12,336 nucleotides of DNA from Desulfotignum sp. (GTDB lineage: Bacteria > Desulfobacterota > Desulfobacteria > Desulfobacterales > Desulfobacteraceae): positions 1 through 12,336 of the forward strand of contig JAABSS010000251.1 in the NCBI GenBank assembly GCA_011390235.1, written 5' to 3'. Numbering within the stretch: the stretch's first letter is position 1; each line of letters begins with the position of its first letter. The notes under the pieces were generated by a model. The model did not search any database and was not told where the DNA came from. It worked only from the letters and a program-made list of their open reading frames with translations. The position numbers and the translations under genes were made by a program. This document shows positions 7,578 through 12,336 of this stretch, in pieces.

Positions 7578-8667
7578 TGTTTTTTTCCACATCTTTTGGT
7601 TCAAGGCCCATGGCTTTTGCCCGGGCCATCCATTGTTTCCGGGCCAGGCTCCGCATGTCTACAACATTGTCTGTTTCATCCACGATTTCCATTCCCATGA
7701 GGGTTTCTATCAGGTCTTCCAGTGATACCAGCCCGTCTATACCCCCATGTTCATTGACAATAACAGCAATATGCTGGCGCTCTTTGAGAAAGCGTTCAAA
7801 AAGCACGGTTAATGAAATTGTGCCGGGAACCGCAAGGATATTTCGTTTCAATACGCTGAGTTTTTCATTGCCCCGTTTCTGGGCGGCAAAAATCAGCACA
7901 TCATCCTTTAGAACAAACCCGGTGGTGTCGTCAATATGGGATTTATACAGGGGAATGCGGGAAAAGGGGGTCTGGGTGATGTATTTGAGTGAATCCTGGA
8001 TTGTCATGTCTTCGGCAAGTGCCGAGATGACCGTACGGGGTGTCATGATATCGGTTACTTTTAAAGATTCAAAGCACAGAAGGTTCTGGATGATTCGAGA
8101 TTCCTTGATGTGGATCTGGCCGGTGGTTTCCCCCACCGATGCCATGGCAATGAATTCATCTCTGGAGAAAATATGCATATCCTTTCCACGGGAGATGGAT
8201 TTTGTCAGTTTTTCAGACAGCCATACAACAGGGTATAAGGCAACAGTCAATGTATTTATAAAAACTGCAGTTGGTCCCACAAGCTTTGGCCAGTAAACAG
8301 CGCCGATGGTTTTGGGAAGGATTTCAGAAAGAAAAAGGATCATCAGGGTCATGACAGCGGAAAAGACCCCGAACCAGGCGCTTCCGAACACAATCGTGGC
8401 CTTGGCCCCGGCACCGATGGCCCCCACGGTATGGGCAATGGTATTCAAGGTTAATATGGCTGCAAGGGACTGGTCCACGTTGTCCTGCTTCAGCCGCTTT
8501 AACAGGGCGGCCAGCTTGGGGCGTTTTTCTTTCAGGCTTTCAATGTAGGAGGGGGTGATACTCAAAAGGACTGCTTCCGCCACTGAGCACAGAAATGAAA
8601 AAACCAGGGCCAGTCCCACAAACAGAACCAATCCAGCAATATCTGCATCTGAATATAAGTTTTTCAT
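7567..8667 (-). CDS. DUF21/CBS-pair membrane protein (CNNM/CorC-HlyC-like)
   Basis: A 366-residue integral membrane protein starting MKNLYSDADIAGLVLFVG. The open frame extends upstream to 8859, but that stretch is polar, low in family resemblance and includes the promoter region, so 8667 is preferred. Residues about 8-180 form the DUF21/CNNM transmembrane domain, with hydrophobic segments near 10-30, 75-97, 102-122 and 135-155 and the 'SVAEAVLLSI' and 'LSEILPKTIGAVYW' motifs. Two CBS domains follow (about 210-330): 'VTDIMTPRTVISAL', 'FSRIPLYKSHIDDTTGFV' and 'IAVIVNEHGGIDGLVSLEDL'. Family members are linked to Mg2+/Co2+ or Na+ transport, and CBS pairs usually bind adenine nucleotides. The C-terminal CorC_HlyC domain found in many relatives is absent; a short charged tail ends instead. 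The last 11 bases overlap the FAD dehydrogenase. Confidence 0.88.
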   Translation of the reverse strand: MKNLYSDADIAGLVLFVGLALVFSFLCSVAEAVLLSITPSYIESLKEKRPKLAALLKRLKQDNVDQSLAAILTLNTIAHTVGAIGAGAKATIVFGSAWFGVFSAVMTLMILFLSEILPKTIGAVYWPKLVGPTAVFINTLTVALYPVVWLSEKLTKSISRGKDMHIFSRDEFIAMASVGETTGQIHIKESRIIQNLLCFESLKVTDIMTPRTVISALAEDMTIQDSLKYITQTPFSRIPLYKSHIDDTTGFVLKDDVLIFAAQKRGNEKLSVLKRNILAVPGTISLTVLFERFLKERQHIAVIVNEHGGIDGLVSLEDLIETLMGMEIVDETDNVVDMRSLARKQWMARAKAMGLEPKDVEKNNDI

Positions 8668-8718
8668 TTGTGTTGGTACCTGTTCATTTGGGTCAATACT
8701 TTTGTCACTGCGTCTGTC

Positions 8719-8746
8719 ACCATAACATCTGCTGTCTCCTGTGCAA
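8719..8746 (-). promoter_or_regulatory. Weak candidate promoter for the DUF21/CBS gene
   Basis: On the minus strand TTGCAC (8746-8741) and TATGGT (8724-8719) are 16 bases apart, giving a leader of about 45 bases. Both hexamers match consensus at only four positions. The 213 bases from 8668 to 8880 otherwise show no gene. It is offered because the gene needs a promoter here: the upstream minus-strand gene is about 400 bases away. Confidence 0.3.
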
Positions 8747-8880
8747 GGGAAAAACAAAACTCCTGGTGAAATTTTTTTGCTTTTTTCACTGGGCCTTTGC
8801 CAAACCTTGAATATTTTATGAGGTATTTTGGGATGACCGATGCGCAATTGATCAGTCAATGATAACGAAAATATTGTTGA

Positions 8881-9019
8881 ATTTTAGGAGAATCAAAGGA
8901 AGCTCCAGTGGGTTTTAAGAGTATTCGTCTTCTCTTCGATATAGAAAGTGACGCAGAACAAGAGTAGTTAAACTCCTTGATCAAACTAACAGAGCGATAT
9001 TGTGTGGTATGAGGCAGCT
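8881..9019 (+). pseudogene. Remnant of an OsmC-family protein, C-terminal part, broken
   Basis: The plus-strand frame through 8911 reads GFKSIRLLFDIESDAEQE, then a TAG at 8965-8967, then LNSLIKLTERYCVV, then TGA at 9010. The block 'L..LTERYCVV' following 'I.L.FDI.SDA..EQL' is the C-terminal signature of OsmC/Ohr-type thiol peroxidase-fold proteins, where CVV holds the second redox Cys. TAG replaces the Gln expected between E and L. After CVV the expected Tyr-x-x-Leu continues in another frame (MRQLP), implying a one-base deletion near 9009. The N-terminal half, with the first Cys, is absent: the frame meets a stop at 8878. It lies on the opposite strand to both flanking genes. I conclude that it is a decayed fragment, not an active gene. 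Family assignment rests on recall of the motif and has not been searched. Confidence 0.6.
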
Positions 9020-9061
9020 GCCAATAGATCGTGTGAGCAAAACCTGCCTCCATATATTGGA

Positions 9062-10147
9062 TTACTGCCAGTATTTCTGCAGGTATCTTGCTTCTAGCAG
9101 TTTGATGGAGCCTTCATCAACCTTACCGCCTGCAAGTGAGAATTCAACCAGATCATTTTTGTACATGATTTTCCTGGCACTGTTGAACCGATAAGTCTGG
9201 CTTTTGTCTTTCAACACAATAGCATACTCATAGATTTGGGCTGCAGAGTTAAACACCCTTTCGGTCATGACGCCCTCAAGCTTTGCCGGAGCAGCAGCTG
9301 CAGCCATCTGCTGTTCCTGAACACCACCCTGTACCGCGAGCTGACCGCCGGTGCCAAGACCCCCTTTTACCGTCTGGGCCTTGTAGGACTTGAGCGCCCG
9401 AATCAGGTTGTTCATGGAGTCAGTGAATGCCGCGACTAAGACCTTTCCTTCCGGTGTATTTGAATATGCGCCGACCGCCCCACCGACACCGCTGCCGAAC
9501 GCACCACCCAGCAGGTTGAAGTCCGTATTTCTTGCACTGCCTTCTGCAGCAGCCAGCTGGACTCCGGACCGGTTTTCAATGAGTGTCAGGACGGTACTGG
9601 CATCGCTGGTTTTAAAACCGCCGGCCACGGCACCGGCCACAGAACCGAAAAGACCGCCGATCACACCGCCGGCACCGCTTGTATCCTTTGCGCTGAATGT
9701 GATGGAGGGAGACACGGTATAGTCGGCCGCGACCATCTGCCCTTTCCCGAAGTTTGAACCGGATCGCATTTCACCGGATTCCATAAGGACCCGCTCCTGC
9801 ATCATCTGATTCATTGCACGCCCCCTTTCAACGACAACAAAACAATTGGACTGCTGTGCTAGAAGACGGATGACAGGGATTGTGGACGGGAGCCTTAAAT
9901 CCCTTGTCAGGTACCGGTACCAGGGTTCTGAATCTTCTTCATAGATTGCCATGGTTCCAAGTGAAGCGTCGCAGCTTTCCAGCTCTTGGTTGGCGTTCTG
10001 GGCGGTTGCGCCGCCGGCTGCCCCGGTGGCTTCTGTCTTGGCTTTGCTGGAGCCTGTGGACATGGAGGACACACATCCTGACAAGGATATGACGAAAAGA
10101 GACAACGTGCAAAATACCAAGGGAAAAATAAGGGTTTTTCTATTCAT
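9062..10147 (-). CDS. CsgG-like outer-membrane lipoprotein
   Basis: A 361-residue lipoprotein. The signal peptide has a basic start (MNRK), a hydrophobic core and the lipobox LSGC with C25 as the lipidated residue. The +2 residue is Val rather than Asp, which by the enteric sorting rule suggests the outer membrane. After a low-complexity Ser/Gly/Ala linker (26-52), residues about 58-255 resemble the CsgG/HfaB family (secretion-channel-like periplasmic lipoproteins): 'PVIRLLAQQSNCFVVVERGR', then 'QMVAADYTVSPSITFSAKD', then 'GSARNTDFNLLGGAFG'. Gly-rich stretches at about 157-178 and 213-228 are unusually long. A second Gly/Gln/Ala linker (261-287) leads to a C-terminal segment (about 290-361) that I do not recognise. 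No csgA, csgE or csgF is present, so a curli role is unlikely. It is a stand-alone gene with its own promoter. Confidence 0.72.
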   Translation of the reverse strand: MNRKTLIFPLVFCTLSLFVISLSGCVSSMSTGSSKAKTEATGAAGGATAQNANQELESCDASLGTMAIYEEDSEPWYRYLTRDLRLPSTIPVIRLLAQQSNCFVVVERGRAMNQMMQERVLMESGEMRSGSNFGKGQMVAADYTVSPSITFSAKDTSGAGGVIGGLFGSVAGAVAGGFKTSDASTVLTLIENRSGVQLAAAEGSARNTDFNLLGGAFGSGVGGAVGAYSNTPEGKVLVAAFTDSMNNLIRALKSYKAQTVKGGLGTGGQLAVQGGVQEQQMAAAAAPAKLEGVMTERVFNSAAQIYEYAIVLKDKSQTYRFNSARKIMYKNDLVEFSLAGGKVDEGSIKLLEARYLQKYWQ

Positions 10148-10177
10148 TTTGGATTATCCCTCTTTTTTGAGTGGTTG

Positions 10178-10193
10178 ATTCTAAAATTAGAAT
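10178..10193. promoter_or_regulatory. AT-rich palindrome at the lipoprotein gene's transcription start
   Basis: ATTCTAA-AA-TTAGAAT is a perfect 7-bp inverted repeat with a 2-base centre. On the minus strand it begins at the -10 element and covers the expected transcription start, a common place for a repressor operator. AT-rich dyads also arise by chance, so this stays a candidate. Confidence 0.35.
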
Positions 10194-10221
10194 ATTAAGA
10201 CAAGCAAAAGACGGTTGTCAA
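10192..10221 (-). promoter_or_regulatory. Candidate promoter for the CsgG-like lipoprotein gene
   Basis: On the minus strand a perfect TTGACA (10221-10216) is followed by 18 bases and TAATAT (10197-10192), which matches TATAAT at four positions. The leader would be about 40 bases, with GAGGG about 11 bases before the ATG at 10147 as the ribosome site. The strong -35 makes this convincing despite the longer spacer. Confidence 0.55.
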
Positions 10222-10332
10222 GGACAGAATGGTCTTGTTTGAATATTTTGCGCAACCGCATCTTTGAGATCGGGCTTTTCAGCCTCTGGTAAAGGAAATG
10301 GCAATGACAATCATTTGATGTTATATTTCTAA

Positions 10333-10591
10333 ACACAAAAAAAGGGACAAAAGTATGACCAGCGATTTTTTTCTTCATATGTCAGCATCGGCAGCCCGGA
10401 TCGGCGTTCCTATCTCCTGGTGGGAAATATCATTAACCTGGCATCCCGTCTCCAGTCTCTGACACGCAGCCTGGATGCCAGCATTATGCAAAAGAATGTT
10501 TCTGCCCGGCCTGGATGAGAATCCGGTCTTGCAAGGGTGTCTGGTTGCTGATATAAATGCCGCTGTTGTGACAAAAACCTTTAAAAAATGA
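10333..10591 (+). pseudogene. Remnant of a class III nucleotidyl cyclase, C-terminal part of the catalytic domain, frameshifted
   Basis: The plus-strand frame through 10381 reads IGSPDRRSYLLVGN followed by INLASRLQSLTR and SLDASIM. This corresponds to the end of the adenylate/guanylate cyclase catalytic domain: 'iGspdR..YtviGd.vNlAsRLq.l', including the transition-state Asn and Arg of the NxxxR motif. The frame is closed upstream by TAA at 10330, so the metal-binding aspartates and most of the domain are missing. It hits TGA at 10516. Skipping one base near 10510 continues the reading as ARLDENPVLQGCLVADINAA and on to a TGA at 10589-10591, just before tmk, which looks like the original C-terminus. 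No start codon with a ribosome site opens it. I read it as a decayed gene tail and not a functional cyclase. The family call is from motif recall. Confidence 0.62.
10529..10557 (+). promoter_or_regulatory. Candidate promoter for tmk inside the cyclase remnant
   Basis: TTGCAA (10529-10534) and TATAAA (10552-10557) are separated by exactly 17 bases, with four and five consensus matches. Transcription would start near 10564, about 38 bases before the tmk ATG. It would drive tmk and the two genes behind it. Confidence 0.5.
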
Positions 10592-10601
10592 TGTGGGGCA
10601 C

Positions 10602-11249
10602 ATGGCAACAGGCAGATTTCTGGTGTTCGAAGGGCTGGACGGATCCGGTAAAACCACCCAGATGGCCCGGATACAAAAACGGCTCACCAGCATGGGCAGC
10701 GAAGCTGTGACCACATGTGAACCCACAAACGGTCCTGTGGGATCTTTGATCCGTGACATGCTGGAAGGACGGATCTCCAGTGATCCGTGGACCATTGCGG
10801 CCCTGTTTGCCGCAGACAGAACCGATCATCTGGTGAAGCCGGAAACCGGGGTGCAGGCCCTGGTGGAAAAAGGCCGGGTGGTGCTGTGCGACCGGTATTA
10901 TTTTTCCTCTTATGCCTACCATGCCCGGGACATGGACCTGGAATGGATCATCACCCTGAACAGTTTGAATGCGCAGATTATCAGACCGGATCTGACCCTT
11001 TTTATCGATGTGGCGCCTGAAACCTGTCTGGACCGGATCCGGGCCGGCCGGCACCGTCTGGATATGTATGAAAAAATTGACATCCTCAGACAGGTGCGCC
11101 ATAATTATTTTGCTGCCTTTGACCGTTTAAAGGACCGGGAAAAGGTGGTGGTGGTGGATGGAAATGTTTCAGAGGATGCAGTTGAAGAAAGCATCTGGCA
11201 GCACCTGCAGCCTTTTGTGAATTCCCGGAAAGAATCAGACATAAAATAA
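10602..11249 (+). CDS. tmk: Thymidylate kinase
   Basis: A 215-residue dTMP kinase that phosphorylates dTMP to dTDP with ATP, required for dTTP supply in the cytoplasm. The P-loop GLDGSGKTT is at residues 11-19, 'EPTNGPVG' at 40-47 is the dTMP-binding segment, and 'DRYYFSSYAYHA' at 97-108 carries the family DRY signature (His where many relatives have Gln). 'RAGRHRLDMYE' at about 147-157 is the LID region. The ATG at 10602 gives the usual N-terminus MATGRFLVFEG with a GGGG stretch five bases upstream; an in-frame GTG at 10593 would add three residues. It is followed after 9 bases by the DUF3842 gene. The usual partner holB is not adjacent; the cyclase remnant precedes it instead. Confidence 0.93.
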   Translation: MATGRFLVFEGLDGSGKTTQMARIQKRLTSMGSEAVTTCEPTNGPVGSLIRDMLEGRISSDPWTIAALFAADRTDHLVKPETGVQALVEKGRVVLCDRYYFSSYAYHARDMDLEWIITLNSLNAQIIRPDLTLFIDVAPETCLDRIRAGRHRLDMYEKIDILRQVRHNYFAAFDRLKDREKVVVVDGNVSEDAVEESIWQHLQPFVNSRKESDIK

Positions 11250-11258
11250 TGGGCTGAA

Positions 11259-11684
11259 ATGGATACAAAACAAACAAAAAAAGTCTGTGTTGTGGACGGG
11301 CAGGGCGGCGGCATCGGTGCGGTTATCATTAAAAAACTCAAGGACCGGTTTGGTGAACAGATCGAGATTATTGCCCTGGGCACCAATGCCATTGCAACGG
11401 CCCAGATGCTCAAGTCCCGGGCCAACAAGGGGGCATCCGGTACCAATGCCATTATTCAGACTGTAAAAAAGGCGGATGTGATCATAGGGCCCGTGGGCAT
11501 CATCATGCCCCATGCCATGATGGGGGAAGTGACCTGCGAGATTGCTGCTGCCATCAGCCTGTCAGATGCCAGAAAAGTGCTTTTGCCCCTGAGCCAGGAA
11601 AATATCGACATTGTGGGGGTGGCAGGACTGCCCCTGCCCATGCTGGTGGATGAGCTTATGGCATCCCATCTGTCTTTTATATGA
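11259..11684 (+). CDS. DUF3842 family protein
   Basis: A 141-residue cytoplasmic protein with no known function. The N-terminus 'KVCVVDGQGGGIGAVIIKKL' is a Gly-rich, Rossmann-like nucleotide-binding start. 'EIIALGTNAIATAQMLKS', 'GASGTNAIIQTVKKADVIIG' and 'PHAMMGEVTCEIAAAISLSD' follow, matching my recollection of the DUF3842 family of anaerobic bacteria. There is no signal peptide or membrane segment. It starts 9 bases after tmk and ends 22 bases before the CooT-family gene, so it belongs to one operon. The repeated pairing with a CooT-type gene suggests a link to metal or cofactor handling, but this is inference. The Gly-rich start would also fit an NAD(P)- or nucleotide-sensing protein. Confidence 0.8.
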   Translation: MDTKQTKKVCVVDGQGGGIGAVIIKKLKDRFGEQIEIIALGTNAIATAQMLKSRANKGASGTNAIIQTVKKADVIIGPVGIIMPHAMMGEVTCEIAAAISLSDARKVLLPLSQENIDIVGVAGLPLPMLVDELMASHLSFI

Positions 11685-11706
11685 TGTAATGCAAGGAGAT
11701 ACAGAC

Positions 11707-11895
11707 ATGTGTGAAGCAAACGCATATTTCAAGGAAAACGGTACCCAGACCCTGATCATGGAAGCGGTTGACAAGGTGGAGCCGGATGAAGACGGCATCC
11801 GCCTGGTTTCTATTTTCGGGGAGCAGAAATTTGTCAAAGGCCATATCCACTCATTGTCCCTGGTGGAACATAAGGTGTTTATTGCACCTGCGTGA
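11707..11895 (+). CDS. CooT family small nickel-binding protein
   Basis: A 62-residue protein starting MCEANAYF. AAGGAG about 8 bases upstream fixes the start at 11707; a longer open frame back to 11611 is only the shadow of the DUF3842 gene. The segments 'VDKVEPDEDGIRLVSIFGEQ' and 'KFVKGHIHSLSLVEHKVFI' are typical of the CooT/PF10133 family. In Rhodospirillum rubrum CooT, a small dimer tied to CO dehydrogenase maturation, Cys2 is the key Ni(II) ligand, and Cys2 is kept here. Earlier annotations called this family predicted RNA-binding. No CO dehydrogenase or hydrogenase gene is in the window. It is the last gene of the tmk operon and is followed by a strong terminator. Confidence 0.85.
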   Translation: MCEANAYFKENGTQTLIMEAVDKVEPDEDGIRLVSIFGEQKFVKGHIHSLSLVEHKVFIAPA

Positions 11896-11929
11896 GTGGG
11901 GTTTTTCAGAAAATAAAGTGTTCCTGAAA

Positions 11930-11977
11930 AGGCAATGGGGGCTGGTTGCAAACCAGCCCCCATTGCCTGTGCTTTTT
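11930..11977. terminator. Bidirectional intrinsic terminator with perfect 18-bp stem
   Basis: AGGCAATGGGGGCTGGTT (11930-11947) pairs without mismatch with 11951-11968 around a 3-base loop. A T-run at 11972-11977 ends transcripts of the tmk-DUF3842-CooT operon on the plus strand. On the minus strand the stem is followed by TTTT (complement of 11927-11930), so it probably also stops the converging gltA-type transcript. Confidence 0.92.
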
Positions 11978-11991
11978 TATGTCCGGGTAAA

Positions 11992-12336
11992 TTACCAGCC
12001 GATGGTCAAATAATCATGCATGGAGTTGGCCGCCGCCCGGCCGGCCCCCATGGCCAGGATCACTGTGGCTGCACCGGTGACGATGTCGCCGCCGGCCCAG
12101 ACCCCTTTTTTGGTGGTTTTACCGGTTACCGTATCAGCCACAATATTGCCCCAGCGGTTCAATGACATATCGGGGGTGGCATTGGTCAACAGGGGGTTTG
12201 CATTGGAGCCCACTGATACCACCACAAGATCGCAGTCAATGCGGTATTCAGATCCTTCGATGGGCACCGGCCGCCTTCTGCCGGAATCGTCAGGCTCACC
12301 CAGTTCCATTTTCAGGCATTCCATGCCTGTGACCCG
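11992..12336 (-). CDS. gltA: NADPH-dependent glutamate synthase small subunit or NfnB-type flavoprotein, C-terminal part
   Basis: The last 114 residues of a gene entering from the right edge; the frame is open to 12336. The sequence shows 'YRIDCDLVVVSVGSNANPL', a Rossmann-type NADPH domain end, and 'GVWAGGDIVTGAATVILAMG' plus 'AGRAAANSMHDYL', the closing FAD motif of the GltD/GltA superfamily. In glutamate synthase the subunit passes electrons from NADPH to the large subunit. In NfnAB or sulfide dehydrogenase the same fold serves in electron bifurcation between NADH, NADPH and ferredoxin. The C-terminus alone cannot separate these; gene order to the right (gltB versus nfnA/sudB) would. It converges with the CooT-family gene across the shared terminator. 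Confidence 0.85.
   Translation of the reverse strand, partial: RVTGMECLKMELGEPDDSGRRRPVPIEGSEYRIDCDLVVVSVGSNANPLLTNATPDMSLNRWGNIVADTVTGKTTKKGVWAGGDIVTGAATVILAMGAGRAAANSMHDYLTIGW

Noticed and set aside
7571..8296. 241-codon plus-strand open frame
   Set aside because: It is antisense to the DUF21/CBS gene, with Ser/Arg-rich composition typical of a shadow frame.
8856..9053. 65-codon minus-strand open frame in the gap
   Set aside because: It is antisense to the OsmC-like remnant, has no ribosome site and no recognisable motif.
9011..9055. GAGGCAG...CTGCCTC as a terminator for the lipoprotein gene
   Set aside because: The loop of about 26 bases is long and no T-run follows on the minus strand; part of it lies in the OsmC remnant.
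8668..9061. Possible insertion-sequence end or transposase remnant
   Set aside because: No terminal inverted repeats or transposase motifs were found; the readable coding signal fits an OsmC-family tail better.
11562..11963. 133-codon minus-strand open frame
   Set aside because: It is antisense to DUF3842 and CooT and runs into the terminator stem.

Overview
The window reads as chromosomal DNA of an anaerobic, sulfate-reducer-like bacterium. My inference is Desulfobacterota, probably near Desulfobacteraceae. The grounds are family content: a CooT-type small nickel protein beside a DUF3842 protein, a COG2509 FAD dehydrogenase, an acyl-CoA synthetase, a glutamate-synthase/NfnB-type flavoprotein and an SH3/coiled-coil anchor protein. 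Nothing in the window fixes the species. No tRNA, rRNA, CRISPR array, phage gene or intact mobile element was seen.

Layout, left to right. 1-506 (-) is the N-terminal part of a FadD-like acyl-CoA synthetase that runs off the left edge. A 275-base divergent gap follows, holding a 7-bp inverted repeat and two TCCGGA sites. 782-3018 (+) is a two-gene unit: a secreted/anchored SH3-coiled-coil protein overlapping nadB (L-aspartate oxidase) by 4 bases. 3091-3759 (-) is a small-multidrug-export-type membrane protein with a near-consensus promoter. 3865-4566 (-) is a UbiE/MenG methyltransferase, divergent from dnaJ (4690-5793, +), which is followed 15 bases later by queD (5809-6192, +). queD is convergent, 8 bases away, with an overlapping pair on the minus strand: a DUF21/CBS membrane protein (8667-7567) and a COG2509 FAD dehydrogenase (7577-6201). 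10147-9062 (-) is a CsgG-like lipoprotein. On the right, tmk (10602-11249), a DUF3842 protein (11259-11684) and a CooT-family protein (11707-11895) form a plus-strand operon. It ends in a perfect 18-bp terminator hairpin shared with the converging C-terminal end of a gltA/nfnB-type gene (12336-11992, -).

The two longest gaps are not empty. Each carries a recognisable fragment of a broken gene on the plus strand: an OsmC-family C-terminus with an in-frame stop and a frameshift (about 8881-9019), and the C-terminal part of a class III nucleotidyl cyclase with a frameshift (about 10333-10591). The cyclase remnant abuts tmk, and a good promoter candidate for tmk lies inside it. Both remnants flank the CsgG-like lipoprotein gene, which suggests that this part of the window has been rearranged.

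Most of the window is housekeeping: NAD and quinone synthesis, queuosine precursor, chaperone and dTMP kinase. I do not see a clear new multi-gene defence or biosynthetic system. The items most worth a second look are the DUF3842-CooT pair behind tmk, the four-cysteine motif of the COG2509 protein with its overlapping CBS-protein partner, the orphan CsgG-like lipoprotein, and the two gene remnants.
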